Shown piece after piece: positions 32,988-46,086 of a DNA stretch of 64,000 nucleotides (within the stretch, counting starts at the first letter, position 1; each line of letters opens with the position of its first letter). The stretch lies in assembly GCF_001638985.1 (NCBI RefSeq), contig NW_017265149.1, forward strand, positions 375,241 to 439,240, read 5' to 3'. The position numbers and the translations under genes were made by a program. The notes under the pieces were generated by a model. It was not told where the DNA came from. It saw nothing but the letters and a program-made list of their open reading frames with translations, and made no database searches. Source of the stretch: Phycomyces blakesleeanus NRRL 1555(-). Lineage: Eukaryota > Mucoromycota > Mucoromycetes > Mucorales > Phycomycetaceae.

Positions 32988-34419
32988 TTATACATTAACA
33001 GTCTTGAACTTATACTCCTTATCGCCATCCTTAAAGTGAACACCGAGCTCAATAAGTTTCTTGTATGCCTTTGCGAAATCTTCAAAGAACTTGTCTTGAT
33101 CTTTGGCATACAATTCAAAGTATTTCCGGAATTCTTTGTCATTATACATGTAGATTTCTGCAGGAAGCATCATAACATCTGGATTCTCTTTTGCGACCCA
33201 TTGCCAGATACCAGAAGGAAGTTGTTTCTTAACCCACTCTCGCTCCACAAGTGCTGTAAAGTACTCATTATCGAAGATAGTTGGGGCTTCGTTCCATGGA
33301 CCCTCAAATCCACTGCGGTCAAGATGGCATCTACCAACTGTGTGTCCACCAACAAGAGCAACAATCTCTTGGTCATTAAAACCCTAAAATAAAGATAATT
33401 TGATTAATACACACATCTTTTTTTTTATCTAATATAATGCTTTATCAGTATATAATATTACCATGCGGTAGAATATCTCACGGATATGATCTTGTTTCTT
33501 CATGCCATCTGGGAGACGACCGTCTGGCGTGCATTGCTTGGCAGTAAGAGCATCTTCGCGACCTGGTCTCCAGGGAATTGTTGGGCCGCCCTAATGTAAC
33601 ACAATTAAGTAATGTGTACGTCAAGAATGTTATGCTTTGCACCATACCATTTCCTGAACAGCACAGACACCTCCAAGAGTCCACAGATCTCCATAGCTAA
33701 TTTCTGGGTGCTTTGCATGCACCTTATCTAGTAGATTACGAGCAACGTCTAAACCCTTATTGGCACCGTGTCCTGACTCAGGCAAAAAGCCTAAGATATA
33801 CACCAACAAAAAAAACTCATAAGTAAAAATTGACTAGGAATTTTAAAACACAGTTGCATTTTCTTACGCATAGTTGCACCATTGCTTCCACCAGTATCAG
33901 TCTTTTTGTCATATGTTCCAGAACAATGCCAGGAGAGGCGGAACAACACTGGTCCGTAGGAACCATCATCGTAACTGAGGAATGCGATATTAAATGCCAT
34001 CCAATTTTCTTAAAGTATTGCATCGACTTACTCTTCGTCTTCCAGCATATCAGCAATCTCTTTGTAGATTTTCTCATAATCAATGGCCTTTTCTTTTTGA
34101 GGAATGTCCTTTTTAATTGATTTCTCAGAGTTGTGGTAGTAGTATCCAGCAGCACCACCAAGAGCAGTCATTCCTGAAAGACTTTCTTTATTAGTATATA
34201 GCAATTTTTTACCGGAAAATATTAAAGATTACCTAGAAATAATAGGAGATTATTGTTGCTGCTTGGCTTGTTGTCCGTGGCATATCCACGCCCAAGTCTT
34301 GGAGCAGAGAGAATACTCGCGCGAGTAGAATGGATTGCTGATGCAGCACTGACTGTAATAGCCGATCTTGCTACCAGGCGTGAGGAGTCAATACGCTTTA
34401 ATGCAGAACGTAAGAACAT
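32988..34419 (-). CDS. CCP1: Mitochondrial cytochrome c peroxidase
   Basis: Six exons, 34233-34419, 34032-34173, 33868-33974, 33648-33790, 33462-33590 and 32988-33383, all with GT-AG introns and consistent phases, give 367 aa (yeast Ccp1 is 361). Residues 1 to about 50 are an Arg/Ser/Ala-rich presequence ([20 protein letters not shown]). A hydrophobic [14 protein letters not shown] segment resembles the inner-membrane sorting anchor of yeast Ccp1. Distal heme side: [14 protein letters not shown] (catalytic Arg, Trp, His). Proximal side: [14 protein letters not shown] with the heme-ligand His, then FEGPWNEAP with the Trp that forms the compound I radical. It reduces hydrogen peroxide with electrons from cytochrome c in the intermembrane space. 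CCAAT motifs at about 34570 and 34725 could bind HAP-type activators. Confidence 0.97.
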
Positions 34420-35737
34420 TTTTTTGAAAGCAAAAAAAAAGAAAGAGAGTGGGGGGATGTAATAGAGAAGGAAGTGATTTTTTATTTTGCATTTCGATAG
34501 CAGACTGGAGTATTTATACTTAATATAGAATTTAAACAACGACAGGCATTCCTCCTTTGCTTTTCACTATCCAATAAAAACTTGAATTAATCTAGCTGAC
34601 TAAACCGCCCGTCCGTGCAATCCCAGGATTCATGCCCGGCTGTACAACCAGCCACTATATGAAATGGTGAGCGATCGAAACTTCGGATAAGCAAATCAGT
34701 TGCTCAAGAGTAACTTTTATAAGCCAATAGGATACTATCTTTTAGGATATTAGTCTTGCATCTTAGAAAATACTATTGGTGGGATTCTGGATCATTTTTT
34801 CTGTGCCTTTATTTTCCTTACAATTGATCAAAAGAAATTACACAATGTTATGCATTCGAATTTTATGATTTTTATTTTTGCTATTGTTTAACAAATCAAC
34901 CCGAATGAGAATAAATACAAACTTATATAAATAAGTGGTCAGCTCATATGTAACACAGTGAAAACTCTAACTATAATTTTGCTATATTTTTTGTGCTTAA
35001 CAGTACCGCTTGATTTTTACGTTTTATATCCAGATGAGCTACTTGGTCTATAAAGAAACATGTATTTAAGTTTGGCTTTGACTTTATTCTATACTATGGT
35101 GCAAAAGAGTGATTTTAATAAAAGGTTTTTGCAAGATTTTTTTTCGGGGCTATAAGGGTTGCTTTAAGGTTGATTTTTTTTTATTAAGCATTTCTTTTCT
35201 TCATTTTTTATTTTTTATTTTTTATGTTTCAATCCCAATCCTTCGCATTTGTTTTCGCTGTTATATATCAAAAGTGAAGATACCCTCTTAATATGCCACC
35301 TTTTGCCCACCATGTTTTTATAATCGACACAAAGCATCTTCCTCTTTATCCATCCTCATGAAATACAGAAAATAATACAGAACTTCACTAAATTTTTTTT
35401 CTGAGACTTGACAGTCTTTGCCTTACATGACGACCATTTGGGACAGCCTTTCTTAAGCTCAGAGTAGTTCCAAATTGAATGAGACGTATGAGTTTACTGA
35501 GAGTTCTGTTAATATTCTATAACATCAGGCTGTAATTACTAAAGGATGCATGTAAGTGCAATACATCAGTTACATATATATATATATACATATATATGCC
35601 TCTCAAACGATGCTCAAACTGTAACGAAGCTACATTCTCTAAACAATTTGGACTGGTACATTTAGAATACTTTATAATAATAATAACAATAATAGATGAA
35701 TAAAAGTCTATTGTAATATTACCTTAAATCCAAAAGA
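34420..35737. other. Intergenic region upstream of CCP1
   Basis: Carries the CCP1 promoter side. A GC-richer stretch at 34600-34690 contains CCCGGCTG and imperfect inverted repeats but does not fold into a tRNA that I can recognise. The rest is AT-rich. Confidence 0.45.
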
Positions 35738-36500
35738 TTAACTGTAGTTTTTGAGAGCGGTAATATGAGACAAACGTTGAGGAATTAGTCGATTTTTTCG
35801 AGGGACCGCTGTAAACAAGAAGAATAGAGCATGTACGTAACAAACTTACCGATCAGACAAATATTAAATCCATGTTCGCAAAGTAATCTTCTCATTCCTA
35901 CAAACTTTATTGGCTCACCGTGTCTGTCAAGGGGTGAATGATAGCTTCCCACAACAAAGGCAATGCTTCTATGAATCAGACTTGCAATATGAGATATAAC
36001 TTGCTCCACATTAACATAATTTAAATTTGGGTAATCAAAATTTAAAAGAATTTTACAAAGCTTGCTGCATTTAAGTTCAACATTTTTTTATACTGAAGGT
36101 GTATAGGAAACATCTTGGTCTGGCTACAGTAGAGACCTAATTCATGTAGTATAAGAAGGGTCTATCTTCTAAGATCAAGAAACACGACAAAAGAGCCGAG
36201 TTATTTTATGCTGCTGCGATGAGAAGTTATGACTATAGAGAAACTTTTCCAGATCAGTGACGTAACCTCTTTTGGAAGCGAAGTCTTGAGTAGAATTGTG
36301 GATATGCTTTAGGATAGATATTCTAATATAATCTGTCAAGATGTTTTCTCTGATCTCAATTCTACCATTCTGCTGATCTCAAAGGCCTTGAGATTTATAT
36401 CGACAAATGTTTCCCACAGGTCCAACTTACTCATGAATATTCTCAATAACATCTTTTAGATATACTAGCACAGGATCCTAGTGTCAATTTTTATGTAGAA
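35738..36500 (-). pseudogene. Relict of a probable Fanzor/TnpB-like nuclease gene
   Basis: The minus strand has an open stretch (36084 down to about 35850) reading ...FVVGSYHSPLDRHGEPIKFVG then MRRLLCEHGFNICLI. This resembles the GDW/Y...G.G.RR.L...GF.VYLI(D/N)E block before the Cys motif of Mucoromycota Fanzor/TnpB-like proteins (recognised from memory). It continues across a plausible GTAAGT...ACAG intron (about 35810-35850) to a short tail ending in TAA at 35738, so the zinc-ribbon and last RuvC-like motif are missing. Upstream, 36190-36310 reads IHNSTQDFASKRGYVTDLEKF, in the expected order for the same family, but stops separate the parts. Non-functional; family assignment moderate. Confidence 0.42.
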
Positions 36501-39500
36501 AGGAAGTCAGTATGGACAAAAAGAAACCCAATTGAAGGATCTATATCCAAATCGTTCTAAAAAAATTGAATCACGAAAGAAAGAATGATTGTATACTGCT
36601 ATTGAATACAGAAATTTCGTGTTAATTACAGTAAAATAGTATGTTTTATATGAAAGTATATATGTATTAAAGCGTCTATAGTCAATACTTTTGAATCTTA
36701 CACGAAACTCCTAAAATGTATTACATAATATAAGAACATTTTTATAAAAGGCACAGAAGTATATTACTTTATTAGTAAAGCCTTATATCTGCAAGAGAGC
36801 GCAGACATTATTTTCTATAAAAGTAAATGGTGAAAAGTAATTTTTCTCGAAAAGTATCCCATAAAATCACCTATAAGATCATCCCTTTCCCTCATAGTGT
36901 TAGGGCATCTATTAAAAGCTAAACGTGTGAAGAATTGGTGCTAATTTACCCGGAGTGGTTTTTTAAGATTAAGAGTATAATGTGATGAGATTGAGAGAAG
37001 TAATTTAGAAATGGTATTCATATTCCCCTCTTAAAGAAAACCTACTCTTAGAAGGGTTTCCAGTATTAATTAAAAAATTATTAGCTATGCTCATGGTTAT
37101 TTAGTAAAAATAATAATATGAAAAATGTCAAAGCCTTTGTATTTTGTTTTATCTAGAAAGAAAAAAGCTCATATACTATCTGAGTGATGCCTTTACTGTG
37201 AGAAGATCAAGATGATACTGATGTGCCTCTACTCAGCAAAGAGTTGTACTTGAACTTACCAAGTTTTACATGTTTCTTTTAAGCCTTAAATTCTAACAAT
37301 CGAATAATTTTGTTGCTGAACAAGTTTTCAACCATAGCTTAAGTCGAGTTCATAGTACAACTGATTTTTGCCTTGAAATTTTAGCTATATAAACATAGGT
37401 CTCAATCACGGATTATTATTAGTTTACCTAAACACCAGGGTTTGGACTAGTCATTAAGATTTGTCCTAAAAACCTCGCCTCTCTCCTATACCAACTAATA
37501 CAAAGCTAACAGGTGTCTAGTAGATGATTAGCACCTCGAATTTGACCTAATTTTTGTTGGTTATAGGAAACTTATGTGCATTATATAAGTACATTGAAGC
37601 CAATCAAGAGTTTAGTAATGAGAAGCTTACTTCACAGATCTGTATTTTTTCCTATCCCGTAAATTTGTTATATTAAAACACCATCATTTATGTTTCCAAT
37701 CGTTTCTTGAAAAGTGAAGTAACTTCCCAACCCTCATTTATATCACGGCTCTTAAGCATGAAATGTAACCTGTCAAGACTTTTTAAGGCAATATTACACC
37801 CAACCTTATTCTTTCTATTTTTATAATATATACTGGCGGATGCACCAATATACACTGTTTGGAAGACATGGTTAGGGTACTGTTTGAATGCAGTTTAAGG
37901 AATAGAGTTTTTGTTGTTATCTTGAACTTCAGCCATATCCTTCATTGATTATGCTGAGATTACAATATTCCAGAGAGGTAAGTCATTATATTATTGAGAT
38001 AATACCACAAATTATCTCATTACTGTGTACATTGCGTGTGATATGTTTTGTTTTATTTGTAAAAATAAAAAGAAGTATATTAGTGGAAAAGTATGATGAA
38101 TAAAAGGAGTGTGATAAAGGGGAGATAAAGAGATAGCTGAAAAGATGTCTTTTATCTTTGCCTAAAAATAGTAAATAAACAAGATAAATTAAAAATGAAA
38201 CAAAGCAAAAAAAGAGGGGAAGTACTTTTTAGCCATATGCCACCCTAAAAGCACTCTTGAAACCTCACAAAGGCTTACAAAGATCTACCCCTAAAGTGGC
38301 CTCCTTTTTACCATAGTGTAGAACCAATGACTGGATAAAAAAAAGGAACAGTTGCGGCGCGTTGGATATATCTAATACACCATCTTTTGAAATTCTGCGA
38401 TATAATGGATCATTGTTACTCCTAAATTGCTTATATTGGGCCAAAGGCTACAGAGTCTAGATAGGCTAACTTGCACATATTACGCAATATTACTAAATCG
38501 ACTATTGCTAATGGAACTACGTAATATTATTCTACTCATTGTATAGTGTGCCTAATACTACCTGTAATGTGCCGTGTTATAAGAATATTATGTTTATTCA
38601 AAAATAAGGGAGAGAAATCTCGAAACTAAAGATGGTGTCAATATTTGTTTTTAGCACAATACAAAGGAATAAATGAATAAATAAAAAATAATACTTGAGC
38701 TAACACTGGTGTGTTAGTATGACAAGACTAAGCAGCTGCTATTAAAACTAAAGACTTCTTTATCTGCTACCTAGCATGTACATATCCATTTAAATCGATT
38801 ACCACTATTCTTTCTGCTTTTGTTACTGTTAAAAATAATAATGAGAATAATGCGAATATGAAATTTTCTACTTTTATTCAAAGTAATTGGCCATATGCTA
38901 TTTATTGTCTCGCAAATAGTCCAAACAGATAAAGATATTTTCATAAAAGAAAAGAGATAAAGAAATATTTAGGAAAAAATATGAAATCATTTGTCAAGGG
39001 TTTAAATAATCAATAAGTACCATCTATATGAAACTTGTTCTTAAAAGGCTCATAGTTAATATTTGATCATCATTTGTTCTTTCTTCTGTAAGCTCATTGA
39101 AAAGACTATACAATCAAATCAAATTATGTTATTGTCTTTTTTACTACTATCGATCTTGTTACAGATAGGTCAGGATGTCTGTATAATACGCTTATATTGT
39201 CGATTGGTTACTACTGTCTACATCTGTGCCTTACCATTATCCAAGCGTGTTCTAATCAGCTTGGATTGAAAGGTACAGTTTTTGAATAATTAGTTAGGAA
39301 CATATACACTCTTTAAGGGCAGCCTCAATATCGGAAAAGATGAGCAGCTTACAATAAGCCATATCATAAGAAAATGTCGCTCCAAATAACTAAATATTTC
39401 ATCCATTGGGCATACAAAAAAATATAACAAATGAGACTAAATGAAAATCAAACCAGAGGGACCACCAGACAAGATAGCCCAACTCGGTATTTCAATCTCA

Positions 39501-39599
39501 GACAACTTGGTGCTGTTTACTTGATGATTTTTTTGTTAGCTTGACTCTTTTCATCTTGGCAAATAACTGTGACAAGATAACCACTTTTTTTTGTTAATA
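36501..39599. other. Long AT-rich gene-poor region
   Basis: About 3.1 kb with no frame showing domain, splice or codon signals. The final bases are the leader of the Ran-binding protein gene. Confidence 0.6.
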
Positions 39600-41739
39600 A
39601 TGTCATCCCCACCTAATTCAATGAGTGATCTAGGTAAGAAAACAATCCGCCTCCCAACCCCTCAATCTCCCTCTTGTACCGCTATTAAGGAGATCAATTC
39701 AAAAGCCCAAAAAATCCTCTCAGCTGTACCATGGCCGTCATTTTATCACAACTATTCAATCAATAATGTTTCTGTTTTATTTATTTGCATAAGCAAAAGT
39801 ATTGAATCAATCACTAATTTTTTTTTATTTTAAAAAAAATACATAAATATTTGCATTCTAAAGATGATGCTGCCTCCAATAAAAAAAGAGAACGCGCCCA
39901 ATCTGTAGAACCTGCACCAGCACATGTCGCAGAGGTAGGTAGAAAACAATCAGAATTGAGTTTTGGATTAATCACTAATGTAAAATTACATGTTAGATTG
40001 AAGAAAAGAGCATTAACGTATCCGCACCAAAGAAGACGTGGGTCACCTAAAAAAATCGCTGAATTTTTTTTATGTATATATATATATATTATATTGACGA
40101 TCAGACTTAAATAGAAAACGCGACGAGACTTCTCCAGCATCCGTAAGCACCATACGCCAGAATCTAAAAGACATGACAACCTCCGACAGCACAGGGAAAA
40201 TGTTATCCGCATCCAGCTCAATTGATGGAGACGATGAGACTATGCGAACAATTGCTGAAGAAGAAAATAACGTTGAAGACGTATCAATGTGCCACTCAAA
40301 TGACAAGAAACGGACAGCAGTTGGAGAAGAGGAAGGCTGTGCAAGCGAAAAGAGCGAAGAAAATGGAGGCACATCAAATGGGGACTTGGAGGAAAACCAG
40401 TCATTTCCTAGAAAGAGAGTGACAAGACGTGCATCCCAATCTGAGGATACACCCTCATCTCAAACAGATTCGGTAGGAGAGGTTCAAAAAGCTCCATGTT
40501 CTGAGGAAGAGTCAAAGAAAGATAAGGATCCCGAATATATGTCCAAAGTCATGGCTCTATTTGGTGGTAAAGGTGATAGTGATGACTGGGGAGAGTTTGC
40601 TGAGGAGCCCGAGAAGAAAGAACCAAAAGCACAGATTCCTGCAGGAAAACCAAAATATGCTTTTGGAACGTCTTCTGGTTTTGGCTCAAAGGGCTGGGCT
40701 GCTACACATCAGACAGCTCCAGTTTCCCAGAAGGTAGCTTATACATATATAAAGATATGGATAAAATACTGTACTTATTCGTGGATTGGAAACAGTCCTC
40801 TTTTGGATCCAGCACCGCGTCTGCATTCGGTGGATTCTCTCCTCCAACTACACCTCTCTCTTCATCGAAAGTAACGCCTTCATTTGGCTCGTTTGCAAAG
40901 GCATCAGCATCCCCTTTTGCATTGGCTGCAGCAAGTGGCAATAGCAATGCACTTTCAGCATCACCTGCATCTAACGTATTATCATCTGGCAACAAAAACG
41001 ACACAAACCCAGAGGAGGGTAATGTTACAGAAGAGGATCAGAGTGAGAGTGTGTGTGATGCGTCTGATGCATTGAGCACTGGTAGCTCTGCATTTGGCGA
41101 GTCCGGTAAACCCAAAATTCCTATTGCTAGACCGACAGAAGGTAAATAATACACACATACAGGCAAATTATATATATATTGGGGTTGATTTTATATATTT
41201 ATTTTTCCAAAACATAAAATAAGGTTTGGCTAATAAGTATATGTATAATTTATATATATATTATGATAATAGTCAAGACAGGTGAAGAAGATGAGAGAAC
41301 AGTGTACCAGACCAAGGCCAAGTTGCTTGCCTTGGATACACAATCAGGAAACTGGAAAGAACGTGGTTCAGGTACACTCCACATCAACATGAAAGATACA
41401 AACAGAATCGGAGCACAACAACACACACGGTTGGTTATGCGTGCAGACTCTGTATATAGAGTCATCTTGAATCTTGCCTTGTTTCCTGGGATGAAAGTTT
41501 TTATCATGCAGGAGAAGTTTGTACGCTTCGCTGGATTTGAGACAGAAACCAAAGAAAACGGAGAAACTGAGGCCGTCTTGGTTAACTATGCTCTTAGAGT
41601 AAGTATCACTCTTATTAATAATATCTTCACATATTAATGCTGTAATAATCAGGTTAGAGACCCATCAGCAGCGCAAGAATTATGCGACCAAATCACTATG
41701 TGCATTCCCCACGGATCAAAAACATCGGCCGGCCCCTAA
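39600..41739 (+). CDS. Ran-binding protein of Yrb2/RanBP3 type
   Basis: Model: 39600-39633, 39864-39934, 39997-40037, 40115-40733, 40796-41141, 41273-41598 and 41653-41739, 507 aa; all internal phases fit. Residues 1 to about 100 carry basic patches (KKRERAQ, KRDE). Next comes an acidic, Ser-rich region with PRKRVTRRAS, a likely nuclear signal, then YMSKVMALFGG and DDWGEFAEE, then FGS/FG-containing stretches (SSGFGSKG, SAFGGFSPP) like nucleoporin repeats. A C-terminal RanBD1 domain begins at about residue 371 (TGEEDERTVYQTKAKLLALD...WKERGSGTLHIN). The family binds RanGTP and Crm1 and stimulates nuclear protein export. Intron 1 is unusually long (230 bp) and holds coding-like sequence (KKTIRLPTPQSPS), so the N terminus may be spliced otherwise. 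Confidence 0.88.
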
Positions 41740-42306
41740 CAAAACCCCAAAAGAATATTCAAATTTCACCAAATTATCAAATTGCCTATTTCTAGAGGAT
41801 CTATGTTTGTTCTTGCACTTGGGCCAGAGCAAGGAAACCAAATAAAGGAAAGATGCTTGAATGAAGAACCAAAATAATAATAATAATAATCCACAATCGA
41901 TAATTTGTCTTTGTCTTTGACTTTGTCTGTGCCATGGCTTAGTATATGCGTATGTGTATACGTATGTGTATGTGTATGCATATGCGTATGCGCGCGTCTA
42001 GTAACCTAATGCAACAATATTTTTTCTTTTTCTTCTTCTGCCCAAAGAGAAAATAAAATAAGACAAGGAGTAAAGAAACAAAGATACAGGACTTATTTTT
42101 GTGTGCATATTAAAAGAGGTAGTTAACACCTCACGTGACACTTTTTCTGAACTGGGAAGTTGTGTCCCTTTGCTCAGTCCCTATAAATTCTAGCCAACGT
42201 ATAACTTGCATACTAGCGCTGTTATCTTTAAGCCCCTTGTTAGCGAGACGGTGATCTGCATTCCTGTTGTTTATCCTACGTCGAATAAGCAACGACTCTT
42301 CTGGAT
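41740..42306. other. Short intergenic region with TATG/CGTATG repeats
   Basis: Alternating GTATGTGTAT/GCATATGCGTATGCGCGCG purine-pyrimidine repeats at about 41940-41998, a potential Z-DNA tract, between two genes on the same strand. Confidence 0.6.
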
Positions 42307-44487
42307 ATGCGCCTGTCCTCAACACACGACAGGCCCTTTGGGTCATCACAGTTCTCCTCCAGACGACAACAGAGTGGTGGAACTGATCTACCACTACGAG
42401 GAATCCATATCAATATCAGCTCAGATCCTTTCCAGCACCGTATACCCCCTTACTTACAGCGACTGTGGCAAGAAAGCAAAACACGGCGACATTTGTCCAT
42501 TTTTCGGATCCGACTCCAGAGACGTTACCAAGAATCATCACCACTCGAATTGATGACATTGTCTCTCGGCATCTTCTTTGCCGGTTTATTTCTATTACTT
42601 CATGTTGGCTTTTTCAGTGGGAAAAAATACCAGGATTGGCAACAGGATCATTATGGCAGACTTGAAGAAGTAGATTTATTGGAGAAGATGTATCCTGATG
42701 ACGGTCGGGCGCTCACTACGGCTATATTGGTTTTCCAACCTTCAAATCCGTCAGCCTTTCAACATGAGGCAAATCAAAATATTAAGCCTATTCTCGAGAA
42801 GTTATGTCAATACGATATGTTTGGCACCATAGTTGTCTGGAACAATAATCCAGAAGTTAATATCACAAAGGAGGTATATATATATATCCTGATCTCAAGG
42901 GCCTATTGTGATTTTATTCTCACGATACAATAGACAATCAGTGCGCCTGGATGTCCACCCAACAAAATTTCCATCCATAATTCACCAACCAACATGCATT
43001 TATCCGCACGATATATAGCCTGTGCATCTGCAAAGACGCCATTTTGTTATTTCCAAGATGACCATGGATCAGTACGCCATTTACGTAGTCTATATGCAAA
43101 CTTCCTTCGATCACCCAGTCTTATTCACGGAGAGTCTCGAAATGCAAAAGACTATGCAGACTCTCGATGGAAGCAATGCTTTATTAATGAGGGTAGGAAT
43201 GGGAGAAAAAGTCTGTTGGTAGCTTATAGAGTGTTTGACCGAGAATGATATTAGATGTTCGGCTTCACACCTGTTATTTGTCAGTGGGAGCAGGTACCTT
43301 TGTATCCAAAGCAAATGTAGACTTGTTTTTGAAAATGTCCGAAAAAGACAAAATCGAGGATCAATTCAAGGACATGTATTTTATGTCTTACATAAACCAG
43401 GAACCTTATCAGCTTCAAGGTCCAGAGAATGAAAAATCCAAACCAAATGTCCTATCATCAACTGAGAAGCAGCACATGGTAAGTAGAATCATGTCGACAG
43501 GAAAAATCCTCTATTTATTTATATATATACATTACATATTTGGGGTTTGTTAGCAAAAGGGCCTCAAAACGGTGTACGAGTATTTGGAACGTGATGTGGA
43601 TGTATCACTAGAAGATGAGAATCCAAACATGTATAGACGCCATGCAAGGTAAATATATACATATATAAGCGAGTAATGATTACCGATATATTTATAGTAC
43701 TAAAGGTACGAGAACTCAAATACTAATAATGATTCAGGTCGCCATGCCAGGACGATCGCTGTTTATTTTTGACTAATGTCAATGTTTTACCTGATGCCCG
43801 ACTGTTCTCCTATTATCCACACATTGACATTAGTACTTTTGACAAAATGCACATAGATTACAATGATGGCAGCCAATTTATTGCACACGCTTATTCCAAT
43901 GCTGCTGACGGCAGTGACAAAACATCGTGGAAGTCTCGTCAAAGTAAGCCCCACGACATTTACTTTGTCTTGTTGACCTGATTATATTTTAGATATCAAG
44001 TCTGGAGATTTTATAGGTCTTGATCTCTTGATGCCTATGCGTATTCCCATAAAGTATCGTTTCTTAGTTCGTCATCCTTATATATACCGCAGGTCGCTTA
44101 GCCTTCAAATATCTTTTGATGGCGTTATTTGGGTAATATTTAAATTATGTAGCTTAATTTGTTTGACTTATACAAGATAATTTACAGATTGACATCCACC
44201 CTGCCCCTTCAATTGAATGTACTGTATTCGAAGGAGATATTGGCGATAATGATCCGTCTCTCCTAGAGTGTCGATTTGTAATTAGTGAAACTGGATACCG
44301 CTTCATCCGCCTGGAAAGCAAACACGACATGGACTTTGCGTATGAGGTTTATGACTTTTCTTTCAGTGCCAGAGTCAAGAAGGATACAAATGGACAGATT
44401 CTTGATATTGGAATCGATGACAATGTTGTTTTTGTTGAAGAGCGAGAGGAATACAATCATTATTTAGATAATACAACCGATCGATAG
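42307..44487 (+). CDS. EXTL2/GT64-like type II membrane glycosyltransferase
   Basis: Seven exons, 42307-42873, 42934-43192, 43255-43478, 43554-43648, 43738-43943, 43993-44132 and 44188-44487, with consistent phases give 596 aa. A Gln/Arg-rich cytosolic tail is followed by one membrane span at about residues 82-103 (MTLSLGIFFAGLFLLLHVGF), so the topology is type II, Golgi or ER. The catalytic region has TAILVFQPSN, IVVWNNNPEVNIT and NSPTNMHLSARY, then FCYFQDDHG, whose Asp pair is the likely metal/sugar-nucleotide (DXD-type) site, and DVRLHTCYLSVGAGTFVSK. This order is that of exostosin-like GT64 enzymes. The C-terminal part (FIGLDLLMPMR, HPYIYRRSLSLQISFDG) resembles a discoidin-type beta-sandwich. 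Sugar specificity is not predictable. The start is the ATG nearest the anchor; the region upstream is open in other frames only. Confidence 0.85.
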
Positions 44488-45508
44488 ATGTATATTTTCT
44501 CTGTTATCCCATTCCTTATCTTATAGTAGCCTTTTTTGTATTTTCTTCTCTTAGAACGAATGTCAGTATTTAATTTTGTACACACAGACATAAACACGTA
44601 CACACACGCAAGCACACATACACACCCACCTATGCATACACAGCTTCGATGATTCGTCTAGCTTGTTTATTTAAGCCTTCGATTGCTTGTCAGGCTTAAG
44701 ACCATCCAATGCTTTTTAGTACTTTATTGGCCATTAAAATATGGAAATGTTTGCTTATATTTAAGTACAAATGTATATATCTGTAAAGATATGATATGCT
44801 AAAGAAATAGCCAAAGAAGTTTAGCAGTATTTGAATGCTTAAATAATACTCCATGCGTAACTGAGGCTTAAATAAATACACCCCAGAAACTTTTTTTCGA
44901 TTAAAAAAAAGGAGAAATAATGAGTTTTTATACTTCGATTTATTTGATAAATAAATCCAAGCCAAAAACAAAGTCAATGCCAAACCAAAAACAAAAAAAA
45001 AATACCCAGCATTTTTATTCAGTACAGACTACATAGAACAACGTGTATATATCCTCTAAATATAGGCTATCAAACAGACTTTTCTTGTTAATACAAAGGA
45101 GTGTAGACTCCATGTTTGCTTACAAATATTAGCTTATATTTTAGCATTTCTCTCAGCCCATTCCTAAAAGGTTGACGGTATTCTTGTGATATAAATACAT
45201 AAGAGGCTAAGATTCTCTCTTTATTATTATTTGAGGTCTAGATGTTAAAACAAGAATATAATTAGTTATATTAAAAATATTTAATTTTTAGTGCCCTATA
45301 TTTTATATACCATTATATAACAATTTATTTGCCCGGTTTGTTTTATATATTATGATTATTAAAACTGAGTAAAATAAAGTAATCTACTTTAGGATTAAAA
45401 ACTATACATGTTCTACACCACACAGTGTATATATTAAATCATTTTCTTGTTGATTTTACCAAGTTGTGACTCAAAGATTCTTAAATATGATTAAAGCGTG
45501 GGGGAACA
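44488..45508. other. AT-rich intergenic region
   Basis: 3' flank of the glycosyltransferase gene with an ACAC-rich tract (44578-44640); otherwise A/T homopolymers. No gene seen. Confidence 0.55.
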
Positions 45509-45937
45509 ATGGCAAGGTATATACTAAATATGCCATTTGATAATTATCACAAAAATTTTGGTGATTTTATTGAAGGAGGAGACACTCAGCCACTATCATT
45601 CAAACTTATTAGATCTTCGCCGGACTTACTCGAGGATCTTTTATTCCCATGAGATTAGGGTCTACAAAACGTGATTTGAAAAGTAATTATGAGACCAAAT
45701 CTATGTTTTTTTTTAGAAAGGAAGAAAAGATGCTCCTAAATGGATACATGGAGAGATACTATCTTGCAATGTATATTTTCAATTCCTGCCCGCAGACACC
45801 CTTTCAACCATAAAAGTAACGATCTTTTTGTAGAAATTGGATCCGTTTTGTATCTTAGAAGGTTTCAGGATAGCCTTTTGAACGGGTTTTACGCTCGCAT
45901 AATCAAACGACACGTGAGTACACACCCGTACGTGTAA
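45509..45937 (+). pseudogene. Coding-like fragments, possible broken gene
   Basis: ATG at 45509 opens a 47-codon frame (MARYILNMPFDNYHKNFGDF ... DLLEDLLFP, stop at 45652). A second open stretch, 45740-45937, reads NHKSNDLFVEIGSVLYLRRF and ends STHPYV. Both have more protein-like composition than random AT-rich DNA here and could be exons of one decayed or unrecognised gene, but no clean splice joins them and I recognise no family. Confidence 0.3.
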
Positions 45938-46086
45938 CGGCAATTTTCTGTATAAGAAAGTTTCTGAAACTGTGGAGACGTTTATTCAAAGTGGTATTTT
46001 GGGCGTATAGAATGTCCCATCTACGACTCGTTTTCTTGTTTTGTTTTTAGTGAATTGAGATGAATGAACCATTAATTATTGTCTCG

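Noticed and set aside
34600..34690. Possible tRNA-like GC patch upstream of CCP1
   Set aside because: No acceptable A/B box pair or cloverleaf could be drawn on either strand.
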